NCBI GenBank assembly: GCA_012840485.1 | Contig: DULG01000019.1 | Coordinates: forward strand, 62,001 to 126,000 | Length of the DNA stretch: 64,000 nt | Origin: Clostridia bacterium | GTDB taxonomy: Bacteria > Bacillota > Thermoanaerobacteria > Thermoanaerobacterales > Thermoanaerobacteraceae | Reading direction: 5' to 3' | Shown: positions 30,492 through 40,321 of the stretch, one piece after another | Layout of the letters: the number at the start of each line of letters is the position of its first letter | Numbering within the stretch: position 1 is the stretch's first letter | The notes under the pieces: generated by a model | Told to the model about the DNA's origin: nothing | The model's database searches: none | What the model saw: the letters and a program-made list of their open reading frames with translations, nothing else | Position numbers and translations under genes: made by a program

Positions 30492-30917
30492 TTGAGTTTA
30501 TATGTTATCGCTAAAATTGGAGAGGAAGAATACGCTTTAGACATAGAAAAAGTTCAGACAATAGAAAAAATAATGCCTATAACGAGAGTCCCTCAAAGTG
30601 ATAAACATGTAAAAGGAGTCATAAACTTAAGGGGAGAAATAATTCCTGTAATTTCTTTAAGAGAAAAATTAGGTTTAGAGGAAAAAGAATATGATGAAAA
30701 TACAAGAATCATAGTTTTAAAAGCTTTTGATATGTTGGTAGGTATGATCGTAGATAATGCAAATGAAGTAGTGGATATTGCAGAGGAAAATATCGATACT
30801 TTAACCTTCAACGAAAATACAGAAGAATTTTCAAGGTATGTGAGTAAAGTAGGAAAAATCAAAGACAAAGTATTTTTACTGCTGGATTTGAAAAGATTAT
30901 TGGATATAAAGGTGTGA
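30492..30917 (+). CDS. cheW: Chemotaxis adaptor CheW
   Basis: ITRVPQSDKHVKGVINLRGEIIPVISLREKLGLEE. TTG start. Confidence 0.95.
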   Translation: MSLYVIAKIGEEEYALDIEKVQTIEKIMPITRVPQSDKHVKGVINLRGEIIPVISLREKLGLEEKEYDENTRIIVLKAFDMLVGMIVDNANEVVDIAEENIDTLTFNENTEEFSRYVSKVGKIKDKVFLLLDLKRLLDIKV

Positions 30918-30922
30918 GAAAT

Positions 30923-31540
30923 ATGGACATTAATCGGTTAAATGAAATATACTTAGACATTTTAAAAGAACTTGTAAATATCGGAGCAGGAAACGCTATC
31001 ACAGCTCTTTCAACAATGCTTGGGAAAAGGGTGGACATGCAAGTCCCAACAGTTAAAATTCTAGAGTTTAAAGAAGTATCTGATATATTTGGTTCTCCAG
31101 ATACTGTAATTATAGGAATTTATTTTGACTTAGATGGGGATGTAAAGGGAAACATTCTTTTTGCCCTCGACCTAAGTAGCGCTGCTTCTCTTATATGGAA
31201 TTTGATGGGAATACTAGCCAATGGCGAGTTCACTGATTTGGAAAAATCAGCATTAGAAGAAATAGGAAATATCATGGCAGGCAGTTATGTAGCATCATTG
31301 TCTACCCTTACTTCCCTAAATATGAGAATCTCTCCACCTGCAATAAGTATAGACATGGCAGGAGCAATTTTGAGTGTTCCAGCTATCCAATATGGAGAGA
31401 TTTCCGATAAGATTTTATTTATTGAAACTCAATTTATAGAAGGTGAAAAGCTTATAAAAGGAGATTTTTTCTTGATACCAAATATTAATTCTTTTGATCG
31501 AATATTAAAAGCACTTGGAGTTGAAGTAAATGGAAAATAA
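30923..31540 (+). CDS. cheC: CheY-P phosphatase CheC
   Basis: DILKELVNIGAGNAITALSTMLGK and SALEEIGNIMAGSYVASLSTL repeats. Confidence 0.95.
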   Translation: MDINRLNEIYLDILKELVNIGAGNAITALSTMLGKRVDMQVPTVKILEFKEVSDIFGSPDTVIIGIYFDLDGDVKGNILFALDLSSAASLIWNLMGILANGEFTDLEKSALEEIGNIMAGSYVASLSTLTSLNMRISPPAISIDMAGAILSVPAIQYGEISDKILFIETQFIEGEKLIKGDFFLIPNINSFDRILKALGVEVNGK

Positions 31541-32018
31541 GATCTATAGGGTTGGAATGGCAGATGCAAAAGTCACACAAAGCCCAGGAATTTTAACTAC
31601 TATTGGGCTGGGGTCCTGTGTAGGAATTGTTCTTTATGACCCAATTACTAAAATATCCGGGTTAGTACATATAATGCTACCTTACAGCAATAAAATATCT
31701 GATAATTCAAATAAACTTAAATTTGCCGACACAGGTATTCAATTTTTAATTGATGAAATGATAAAATTAGGTGCTAACTCCAAAAGGCTAGTGAGTAAAA
31801 TTGCTGGTGGTTCTCAAATGTTCTCTTCTAAATTAAATTCTGACATTATGAACATAGGAGAAAGAAATGTGACAGCGACTAAGGAAGTGTTAGAAAAAAT
31901 AGGTATACCAATCGTTGCAGAAGATGTAGGAGGAAATTATGGAAGAACTATTGAATTTTATTCTGAAGATGGGAAACTCTTAATTAAAACTATAGGCTAT
32001 GGAATTAAATATATTTAA
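31530..32018 (+). CDS. cheD: Chemoreceptor glutamine deamidase CheD
   Basis: TTIGLGSCVGIVLYDPITKISGLVHIMLP; KIAGGSQMF; IPIVAEDVGGNYGRTIEF. Confidence 0.96.
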   Translation: MENKIYRVGMADAKVTQSPGILTTIGLGSCVGIVLYDPITKISGLVHIMLPYSNKISDNSNKLKFADTGIQFLIDEMIKLGANSKRLVSKIAGGSQMFSSKLNSDIMNIGERNVTATKEVLEKIGIPIVAEDVGGNYGRTIEFYSEDGKLLIKTIGYGIKYI

Positions 32019-32035
32019 AATTGGGGGAATTTTAT

Positions 32036-32776
32036 ATGTCACTGGTAGAGGAGGATGTATGGAAAGCTTACAATCTACAAAAAGATCCCAATTTGCGAAA
32101 TGAGATAATAATCAAGTATATGCCCTTAGTAAAACATATTGTTAAAAAACTAATTATTTCTGATATTATTCAATCTGAATATGAAGACTTAATAAATCAA
32201 GGAGTTATTGGCCTTATTGATGCAATTGAAAAATATCAACCTACTAAGGGAGTAAAATTTGAAACTTACGCAACTTTGAGAATAAGAGGAGAAATAATAG
32301 ACTATTTGAGGAAAAAGGATTGGATGCCTAGAAGTCTCAAAAAGAAGTACAAAAAAATAGAAGAAACTGTAGAAACGCTTCAGCAAAAATATAATAGAGA
32401 ACCTACAGTTGAAGAAATAACTGAAGCTTGTGGCTTAAATGGCACAGATGTTTTAAAAACTTTAAGCTACATGAATGTTTCTAATATCAACTCTTTGGAG
32501 GAAGTTATTGAAAATAATTTTAAAGTCCACGCTATTTCTGATATAGAGTTTAAAAATCCTGAAGAAGAACTCTTATATAAAGAATTAAAAAGAAAGTTAG
32601 CCAACGCAATCGATAGATTACCAGAAAAAGAAAGGTTAATAATAACCCTATATTATTACGAAGACTTAAATTACAAAGATATAAGTAAAATTTTAAACTT
32701 GACAGAATCCAGAATATCACAGATTCATACAAAAGCTATCAAACGAATAAGGGAGATGTTAGGTGAATACTTTTAA
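32036..32776 (+). CDS. sigD: RNA polymerase sigma factor SigD/FliA (sigma-28)
   Basis: FWA-type sigma: GLIDAIEKYQPTKGVKFETYATLRIRGEIIDYLRKKDWMPRSLKKKYKKIE; LTESRISQIHTKAIKRIRE. Confidence 0.96.
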   Translation: MSLVEEDVWKAYNLQKDPNLRNEIIIKYMPLVKHIVKKLIISDIIQSEYEDLINQGVIGLIDAIEKYQPTKGVKFETYATLRIRGEIIDYLRKKDWMPRSLKKKYKKIEETVETLQQKYNREPTVEEITEACGLNGTDVLKTLSYMNVSNINSLEEVIENNFKVHAISDIEFKNPEEELLYKELKRKLANAIDRLPEKERLIITLYYYEDLNYKDISKILNLTESRISQIHTKAIKRIREMLGEYF

Positions 32777-32789
32777 TGGGGGCTTTAAG

Positions 32790-34154
32790 ATGGAAGAAAA
32801 AAGGTATAAAGTGCTAATTGAAGTTTCAAAGAACAAACAGGAAGCTTATCTTAGTCTCATTGAAGACCCCGATGGTATTGTAATTACTAAAGAAAATTTA
32901 TTAAAGGAATTAGAAAAGAACAATATAGTGTATGGCATAAAAACTGATATATTAGAAAATCTTTGTAAAAATCCACAATCCATACGAGGAATGATAATTG
33001 CAGAGGGAAAAAAAACTGTAAACGGAGAAAATGGCAAAATAGTTTTTGAAATAGAGGTTGAAAAAAACACTACACCCAAAATATTGGAAGATGGAAGTGT
33101 AGATTTTAAAAACTTGGATTTATTTAAAAATATCAAAAAGGGACAAATAATAGCAAAAAAAATACCCCCCACAGAGGGAGAACCAGGCATCAATGTATTT
33201 GGACAAAAAGTTGAAGCTATAAAAGGCAAAGATGTGCGACTTCCTATGGGTAAGAACACTTACATACAAGATGACAAGCTTGTAGCCTCTATTGATGGAC
33301 ATGTTGTCTTTTTAAATAACAAGATAGAAGTGCACAATCTTATAGAAGTAAAGGAAGTTGACATTTCTACAGGAAATATAAAAACTGTAGCAAGTCTTAA
33401 AATTACTGGAAATGTCAAGTCTGGTTTTTCAGTTGAAAGCGAAGGAAATATAGAAATTTTTGGAGTAGTGGAAGGTGCTACTGTAATTTCCCATGGTAAC
33501 ATAAATATTCATAAAGGAATTCAAGGAGCTGGAAAAGCAAAGATTGTTGCTGAAGGAAATGTTACAGCAAAATACATCCAAAATTGTAGTGTAGAAGCTG
33601 GGGGAGATGTGTACAGCGAAGCCATAATATACAGTGAAGTAAAAGCAGGAGGAAGTGTAAAATTATTAGGAAATAAAAGTCAAATTATTGGAAGCAAAAT
33701 AATAGCGGCAAGAGAAATCTCCTCAGCTAGTATTGGATCAAAAATGGGAACTTATACGGAACTCCAGGTGGGTATATCGCCTCAAAAAAGGATAAGAATT
33801 GCAGAATTGTCATTGGAAATAGAACAAAATAATAAAGCTATAGAAAAAATAGAAAAAATTCTTAAGTATCTTGAAAAATTTGAAGAATTGCCTTTTGACA
33901 AACAAGAAACTTATGAAAAAGCGAAAAAGGCTTTGCAGGACTTAGAATCTATTAATTATCACTTAATGGAGGAATTGAATGCATTAAGAGAAGATATTAA
34001 AGTCTCTAGTACAGGTATAATAAAGGTTTTTGATACAATTTTTCCAGGAACTAAGTTGGTTATTGATGATGCAATTTTTGTTGTGAAAGAACCTACCCAA
34101 TATGCCATGTTTGTAAAAGATGAGGGAAATATAAAATTTTTCCCTCTAAAATAA
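32790..34154 (+). CDS. FapA (DUF342) family protein
   Basis: PPTEGEPGINVFGQKVEAIKGKDVRLPMGKNT; repeated polar beta segment VKSGFSVESEGNIEIFGVVEGATVISHGNINIHKGIQG. Confidence 0.88.
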   Translation: MEEKRYKVLIEVSKNKQEAYLSLIEDPDGIVITKENLLKELEKNNIVYGIKTDILENLCKNPQSIRGMIIAEGKKTVNGENGKIVFEIEVEKNTTPKILEDGSVDFKNLDLFKNIKKGQIIAKKIPPTEGEPGINVFGQKVEAIKGKDVRLPMGKNTYIQDDKLVASIDGHVVFLNNKIEVHNLIEVKEVDISTGNIKTVASLKITGNVKSGFSVESEGNIEIFGVVEGATVISHGNINIHKGIQGAGKAKIVAEGNVTAKYIQNCSVEAGGDVYSEAIIYSEVKAGGSVKLLGNKSQIIGSKIIAAREISSASIGSKMGTYTELQVGISPQKRIRIAELSLEIEQNNKAIEKIEKILKYLEKFEELPFDKQETYEKAKKALQDLESINYHLMEELNALREDIKVSSTGIIKVFDTIFPGTKLVIDDAIFVVKEPTQYAMFVKDEGNIKFFPLK

Positions 34155-34168
34155 GGGGATGATTTATT

Positions 34169-34456
34169 ATGTCTTCTAATACTCCTATCGATTTGAAATC
34201 TATTCTTCCCAGAGTAGTAGAAGTAGGAAATCTAAAACAAATTGATATACAACGGCCTGTTACTTATTCGCAGCAAATATCAATAGCTACTAACAAAGAA
34301 AACGAAATAAAAAAAAGCAAGCCTAATGAACTGGGAGAATCCGAGAAAATTTCTATAAGAGACCGGCAAAAATCCAATCAAAAGAAGGAGCAAGAACAAA
34401 AGGATAAAAAGAGAAAAAATCAAAAAAATACAGGACATCTTGATATAAAAGTGTGA
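34169..34456 (+). CDS. Uncharacterised Lys/Gln-rich small protein at the fla/che operon end
   Basis: 95-aa ORF 14 nt after the FapA gene; N-terminal IDLKSILPRVVEVGNLKQIDIQRPVTYSQQ, Lys/Gln-rich charged C-terminus. No family I can name. Confidence 0.65.
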   Translation: MSSNTPIDLKSILPRVVEVGNLKQIDIQRPVTYSQQISIATNKENEIKKSKPNELGESEKISIRDRQKSNQKKEQEQKDKKRKNQKNTGHLDIKV

Positions 34457-34463
34457 TAATATA

Positions 34464-34492
34464 TTGACATTTAGCAAAATATATAATATAGT
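34464..34492 (+). promoter_or_regulatory. Putative SigA promoter for rpsB-tsf
   Basis: TTGACA (34464-34469), 17 nt spacer, TATAGT (34487-34492). Confidence 0.7.
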
Positions 34493-34515
34493 ATTCAATG
34501 TCGGTCAATAACACA

Positions 34516-34573
34516 CGCCTAATGATTGCAAAAAGGGTGCCTGAGAAGGTCTTTTTGCAAGAGGATTTAGGCG
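34516..34573 (+). ncRNA. Structured rpsB leader, candidate S2 autoregulatory element
   Basis: Nested helices CGCCTAA/TTAGGCG (34516-34522 / 34567-34573) and TTGCAAAAAG/CTTTTTGCAA (34526-34535 / 34551-34560), all perfect, immediately upstream of the rpsB RBS. Confidence 0.7.
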
Positions 34574-34599
34574 GAGGAATAACCATAGGAGGTGTATTT

Positions 34600-35307
34600 A
34601 TGTCAATAATTTCAATGAAGCAGTTGTTAGAAGCAGGGGTGCATTTCGGTCACCAAACAAGAAGATGGAACCCTAAAATGGCTCCTTATATTTTTACAGA
34701 AAGAAATGGAATTTATATCATCGATTTACAGCAAACAGTAGAAAAATTGGAGCAAGCATATGAATTTGTTAAAAAGGTCGCCATGGAAGGTGGAACCATT
34801 CTTTTTGTTGGAACCAAAAAACAAGCTCAGGATTCTATCAAAGAAGAAGCAGAAAGATGTGGCATGTTTTATGTAAATCAAAGATGGCTAGGAGGAACTC
34901 TCACTAATTTTAAGACAATTAGAAGCAGAATCCAAAGGTTAAAAGAGCTTGAAAAAATGGAAAAAGACGGGACTTTTGATGTTCTTCCTAAAAAAGAGGT
35001 AATAAAACTTAGGAAAGAAAAAGAAAGACTTCAGAAATTCTTAGGTGGAATAGAAAATATGGAGTCTTTGCCTTCGGCTTTATTTATAGTTGACCCTAAA
35101 AAGGAAGCTATCGCTGTTGCAGAAGCCAGAAGCTTAGAGATACCAATTGTAGCTATTGTAGATACGAATTGTGATCCTGAGTTAATTGATTATCCTATTC
35201 CTGGAAATGATGACGCTATAAGAGCTGTCAAACTTATCGCTTCTAAAATTGCAGATGCGGTAATTGAAGGCAATCAAGGAGAACAATTTGCTGCTTCTGA
35301 AGAATAA
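34600..35307 (+). CDS. rpsB: 30S ribosomal protein S2
   Basis: [32 protein letters not shown] after AGGAGGTG. The ORF-track start at 34498 is an extension through the leader. Confidence 0.98.
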   Translation: MSIISMKQLLEAGVHFGHQTRRWNPKMAPYIFTERNGIYIIDLQQTVEKLEQAYEFVKKVAMEGGTILFVGTKKQAQDSIKEEAERCGMFYVNQRWLGGTLTNFKTIRSRIQRLKELEKMEKDGTFDVLPKKEVIKLRKEKERLQKFLGGIENMESLPSALFIVDPKKEAIAVAEARSLEIPIVAIVDTNCDPELIDYPIPGNDDAIRAVKLIASKIADAVIEGNQGEQFAASEE

Positions 35308-35318
35308 AAAATCAGTTT

Positions 35319-35346
35319 AGTGGTAAGGGAGAATCTCCTTACCACT
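35319..35346 (+). other. Hairpin between rpsB and tsf
   Basis: AGTGGTAAGGGAG-aat-CTCCTTACCACT, one bulge, no T run. Confidence 0.7.
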
Positions 35347-35376
35347 ATTCTATATCACTGTAGAGGAGGTATTATA

Positions 35377-35991
35377 ATGATATCAGCACAAGCCGTTAAG
35401 GAATTGAGAGAACGAACTGGTGCTGGCATGATGGATTGCAAAAAGGCTTTAATAGAAGCCAATGGAGACATGGAAAAAGCTATAGATATTTTAAGAGAAA
35501 AAGGATTGGCTGCTGCTGCTAAAAAGGCAGGCAGAGTTGCAAATGAAGGTCTAGTTGATGCTTACATACATGGTGGAGGAAGAATAGGTGTTCTAGTCGA
35601 AGTAAACTGCGAAACAGATTTTGTGGCAAATACAGAAGAATTTAAGGGTTTTGTAAAGGAAATTTGCATGCAAATTGCTGCTGCAAATCCAAAATATATT
35701 TCCCGTGAAGATGTGCCAGCTGCTGTCTTAGAAAAAGAAAAAGAAATTTTAAAGTCACAGGCTCTTAATGAAGGGAAACCCCAAAATGTCGTAGATAGAA
35801 TAGTTGAGGGTCGCATCGAAAAATTCTACAAAGAAAATTGCTTATTAGAACAAGAATACATCAGAGATCCTGAAAAAACAGTTAAAGACCTGCTAAATGA
35901 AACTATAGCTAAATTAGGAGAAAATATTGTTATAAGAAGATTTGTCAGATTTGAAAGAGGAGAAGGTATTGAAACTTCTCCAAATGAGTAA
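35377..35991 (+). CDS. tsf: Elongation factor Ts
   Basis: [43 protein letters not shown] after GAGGAGG. Confidence 0.98.
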   Translation: MISAQAVKELRERTGAGMMDCKKALIEANGDMEKAIDILREKGLAAAAKKAGRVANEGLVDAYIHGGGRIGVLVEVNCETDFVANTEEFKGFVKEICMQIAAANPKYISREDVPAAVLEKEKEILKSQALNEGKPQNVVDRIVEGRIEKFYKENCLLEQEYIRDPEKTVKDLLNETIAKLGENIVIRRFVRFERGEGIETSPNE

Positions 35992-36014
35992 TAAAATTAA
36001 ATAGGCAACCAATA

Positions 36015-36038
36015 GGGACACGGTTGTGTCCCCTTTTT
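36015..36038 (+). terminator. Rho-independent terminator after tsf
   Basis: GGGACAC-ggtt-GTGTCCC then CTTTTT. Confidence 0.8.
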
Positions 36039-36092
36039 ATAAATTACTTAAAAAATCAAGAAGGATTTTCAAAATTTTTATAGAACTTATAA

Positions 36093-36821
<729 letters not shown>

Positions 36822-36823
36822 GT

Positions 36824-37378
36824 ATGAGTGATTATTTAAAACCCAGTGAAGAAAAAATGCAAAAATCTTTAAGCATTTTAAAAACCGAATTAGCTGCTAT
36901 AAGAGCGGGAAGGGCAAATCCTGCGCTACTCGATAGGATTACCGTAGATTATTATGGTACTCCGACACCCATCAACAGATTAGCCACTATTACCGTTCCA
37001 GAGCCTAGAGTATTGGTTATTCAACCTTGGGATGTTTCTAAAATTCATGACATAGAGAAAGCAATTCAAAAATCAGACTTGGGAATTAATCCAGTTTCTG
37101 ATGGAAAAATTTTAAGATTAGTTTTCCCTGAACTAACTGAAGAAAGAAGAAAAGAATTGGTAAAAGTGGTTCATAAAAAAGCCGAAGAAGCAAAAGTGGC
37201 AGTAAGGCAAATAAGAAGAGATGCTAATGACGCTGTAAAAAAGATGGAAAAAAATGGTGAAATTTCTGAAGATGAGAAAAAAAAGAGAGAAGAAGAAATT
37301 CAAAAATTGACAGATAAGTACATTAAAGAAATTGACAAAATTGTTGAAGCTAAAGAAAAGGAGATAATGGAAATTTGA
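36824..37378 (+). CDS. frr: Ribosome recycling factor
   Basis: [52 protein letters not shown]. Confidence 0.98.
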   Translation: MSDYLKPSEEKMQKSLSILKTELAAIRAGRANPALLDRITVDYYGTPTPINRLATITVPEPRVLVIQPWDVSKIHDIEKAIQKSDLGINPVSDGKILRLVFPELTEERRKELVKVVHKKAEEAKVAVRQIRRDANDAVKKMEKNGEISEDEKKKREEEIQKLTDKYIKEIDKIVEAKEKEIMEI

Positions 37379-37557
37379 TAAACTTTTATAATTTCATAGG
37401 GAAGGATTTACATAAAGTCATTGAACAATTACCTAAAGATACAAATTTTAAAGTTGTTGAGACAAAGTCTATTTTTGATTACAAAGGATCCCATGTAAAA
37501 GTCGTGAGGATAAAAAAGATAGATGATATACTGGAAATTACTGTTTTTAAAATTTAA
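37375..37557 (+). CDS. Uncharacterised 60-aa protein between frr and uppS
   Basis: [63 protein letters not shown] start overlaps the frr stop by 4 nt; followed directly by a terminator-like hairpin. Confidence 0.65.
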   Translation: MINFYNFIGKDLHKVIEQLPKDTNFKVVETKSIFDYKGSHVKVVRIKKIDDILEITVFKI

Positions 37558-37559
37558 TT

Positions 37560-37577
37560 CCCCCTCTCAAGAGGGGG
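37560..37577 (+). terminator. GC-rich hairpin, terminator-like
   Basis: CCCCCTC-tcaa-GAGGGGG; no clear T run. Confidence 0.55.
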
Positions 37578-37607
37578 TCCCTTATAAAATGAGGAGGAAA
37601 ATAAATT

Positions 37608-38354
37608 ATGTTTTTTTTGCAAAAAGAGAAGGATTTAGTCAATAAAATTGATAAAGAAAAACTACCTCAGCATATTGGTATTATAATGGATGGAAATGGC
37701 AGATGGGCACAAAGACGAGGAATGCCAAGAGTTTATGGTCACAGGGCAGGAGTGAATTCTGTAAAAGAAGTAATAAAGTCTTGTGGAGAATTGGAGATAA
37801 AATATTTAACTTTATATGCTTTTTCAACAGAAAATTGGAAAAGGCCTAAAGAAGAAGTAAATTTTTTAATGGATTTACTTGTTGAATATCTTTCTAAAGA
37901 AGTAGATGAACTAAATAAAAACAATGTAGTGATTAACTTTATAGGTGATATTTCTGTTTTGCCGGATAAATGCAAAATTGAAATAGAAAGAGCCCAGGAA
38001 GTTACAAAAAATAATTCTGGCCTTGTAGTTAACATAGCATTAAATTATGGAGGAAGAGATGAAATAGTAAAAGCAGTTAAAAAAATCTGTACAAAGGTTT
38101 TAAATAAAGAGTTATCTGTTGAGGATATCACAGAACAAACTATAAGTGAAAACTTGCACACTAAAAACCAGCCAGATCCAGACCTTATAATAAGGACAAG
38201 TGGAGAAAAAAGATTGAGCAATTTCTTATTATGGCAATCTGCTTATTCTGAATTGTGGTTTACCAATGTCCTATGGCCAGATTTTCGCAAAAAACACTTA
38301 GTGGAAGCAATATTGTATTACCAAACACGAAAGAGAAGATTCGGGGGAATATAA
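37608..38354 (+). CDS. uppS: Isoprenyl transferase (undecaprenyl diphosphate synthase)
   Basis: [54 protein letters not shown]. Confidence 0.97.
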   Translation: MFFLQKEKDLVNKIDKEKLPQHIGIIMDGNGRWAQRRGMPRVYGHRAGVNSVKEVIKSCGELEIKYLTLYAFSTENWKRPKEEVNFLMDLLVEYLSKEVDELNKNNVVINFIGDISVLPDKCKIEIERAQEVTKNNSGLVVNIALNYGGRDEIVKAVKKICTKVLNKELSVEDITEQTISENLHTKNQPDPDLIIRTSGEKRLSNFLLWQSAYSELWFTNVLWPDFRKKHLVEAILYYQTRKRRFGGI

Positions 38355-38372
38355 GGGGGAGTGGCAAAAAAT

Positions 38373-39152
38373 ATGCTTAAAACACGTATTATAAGTGCAG
38401 TAATAGGTTTACCTATTTTATTTTTTATTCTAATAAAAGGGGGTACATTGCTGACAATTGCTCTCGTCCTAATAAGCATATTAGGACTTAATGAATTTTA
38501 TAATGCTACAAAAAATATTGGAGTACGGCCTGTGAAAATTTTTGGATACATTGCCACAATTGTTTTATATTTTTTAGATGGAAAAATAGCAGGATTGGAC
38601 ATCCTAGTTCTGATTGGAATGATGTTATTCTTTTTATTTTTGACAAATAAGAAATATAATTTAAAGGATTATGCTTTGACTTTAATGGGAATTATTTACA
38701 TACCCCTGTTGTTTATGTACATACAAAAACTTAGAGAATTGCCTGAAGGAATGTATATTGTGTGGTTCGTTTTTGTAGTATCTTGGATGACGGATACTTT
38801 TGCTTATTTTACAGGCAAATTTTTAGGAAACCATAAGCTTGCCCCTACACTAAGCCCTAAAAAAACAATAGAGGGTTCAATTGGCGGAATAATAGGATCC
38901 CTTATAAGTAGTTTTATATTCGTATGGCTTTTCCCTCAGACAAATGTAAGTTTGTACGTGGCAATACTCATCGGCCTATTTGGAAGTATAATCGCTCAGT
39001 GTGGAGATTTAATTGCCTCCTTTATAAAAAGAAACTGCTACATTAAAGATTTTGGAAATACAATTCCTGGCCATGGAGGAATTTTAGATAGATTTGATAG
39101 TATTTTATTTGTTTCTCCTTTTATTTATTTTATTTTTCAGTACTTGATTTAG
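38373..39152 (+). CDS. cdsA: Phosphatidate cytidylyltransferase
   Basis: Multi-TM; signature GNTIPGHGGILDRFDSILFVSPFIY; LSPKKTIEGSIGG. Confidence 0.96.
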   Translation: MLKTRIISAVIGLPILFFILIKGGTLLTIALVLISILGLNEFYNATKNIGVRPVKIFGYIATIVLYFLDGKIAGLDILVLIGMMLFFLFLTNKKYNLKDYALTLMGIIYIPLLFMYIQKLRELPEGMYIVWFVFVVSWMTDTFAYFTGKFLGNHKLAPTLSPKKTIEGSIGGIIGSLISSFIFVWLFPQTNVSLYVAILIGLFGSIIAQCGDLIASFIKRNCYIKDFGNTIPGHGGILDRFDSILFVSPFIYFIFQYLI

Positions 39153-39166
39153 AAAGGATGTAATTC

Positions 39167-40315
39167 ATGAAAAAGGTCATAATTCTTGGTTCAACTGGTT
39201 CTGTTGGCACTCAGACATTAGATGTGATAAGAAATTTTAGAAAAAATTTTGAAATAGTGGGTCTTACCGCTTATAACAACATAGAACTTTTATCTAAACA
39301 AATTAAAGAATTTAATCCTAAAGTTGTAGTAGTAAAAGATGAAGATAAAGCTAACCAATTAAGGGAAAATTTAAAAAAAAATGTCGAAATTCTAACTGGC
39401 AGCAAAGGACTTCAAGAAATTGTGAAGTACGATGCCGATTTAGTGGTGGTAGCTGTAGAAGGGATTGCTGGCCTTATTCCAACAGTTACAGCTATCCAGA
39501 TGGGAAAAGATATTGCTTTAGCGAATAAAGAAGTACTTGTGACAGCTGGACAAATTGTAATGGACTTGGTAAAAAAGAAGGATATAAGTCTTTTACCTGT
39601 AGATAGTGAACACTCTGCTATACTCCAATGTTTAAGAGGAAATGACAAAAAACAAGTATCTCGATTGATTTTAACAGCTTCTGGAGGTCCTTTTAGGGGG
39701 AAGAAAAAAGAAGATTTGAGAAAAGTAACTGTAAATGAGGCTCTAAATCATCCTAATTGGAAAATGGGGAAAAAAATCACGATAGATTCTGCCACTTTAA
39801 TGAATAAAGGGTTTGAAGTAATAGAAGCAAAATGGCTTTTTGACATTTCTGAAGATAAAATTGATGTGATTGTGCATCCCCAGAGTATAATTCATTCAAT
39901 GGTAGAATATATAGATGGTAGTGTAATTGCGCAATTGGCTACCGCCGATATGAGGATACCTATTCAGTATGCATTAAATTATCCTACTCGCAATTACATA
40001 AATGGAATAAATTTTTTAGATTTTTCTGTGACAACTCAGCTAACTTTTGAAAAACCCGATTTAGAAACTTTTAGATGTTTGTCGCTAGCATACGAAGCTT
40101 TAAAAATTGGCGGCACGATGACTACAGTGTTAAATGCGGCTGATGAGATAGCTGTATCTTTGTTTTTAAATAAAAAAATAGAATTTTTACAAATAGCTGA
40201 AATCATAGAGGAAAGTATGAAAAAACATAATAATATACAAAATCCCACTTTAGATGATATAATAAATGTGGATAAAGAGGTTAAGGAAAAAATAGCAAAA
40301 AAATATATGAGGTGA
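39167..40315 (+). CDS. dxr: 1-deoxy-D-xylulose 5-phosphate reductoisomerase
   Basis: ILGSTGSVGTQTLDVIRN; LANKEVLVTAG; LPVDSEHSAILQCL; TIDSATLMNKGFEVIEA. Confidence 0.98.
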   Translation: MKKVIILGSTGSVGTQTLDVIRNFRKNFEIVGLTAYNNIELLSKQIKEFNPKVVVVKDEDKANQLRENLKKNVEILTGSKGLQEIVKYDADLVVVAVEGIAGLIPTVTAIQMGKDIALANKEVLVTAGQIVMDLVKKKDISLLPVDSEHSAILQCLRGNDKKQVSRLILTASGGPFRGKKKEDLRKVTVNEALNHPNWKMGKKITIDSATLMNKGFEVIEAKWLFDISEDKIDVIVHPQSIIHSMVEYIDGSVIAQLATADMRIPIQYALNYPTRNYINGINFLDFSVTTQLTFEKPDLETFRCLSLAYEALKIGGTMTTVLNAADEIAVSLFLNKKIEFLQIAEIIEESMKKHNNIQNPTLDDIINVDKEVKEKIAKKYMR

Positions 40316-40321
40316 TACATT

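Noticed and set aside
34498-34599. N-terminal extension of S2 ([34 protein letters not shown])
   Set aside because: It is the rpsB leader read through in frame; the true ATG at 34600 has AGGAGGTG and a canonical S2 start.
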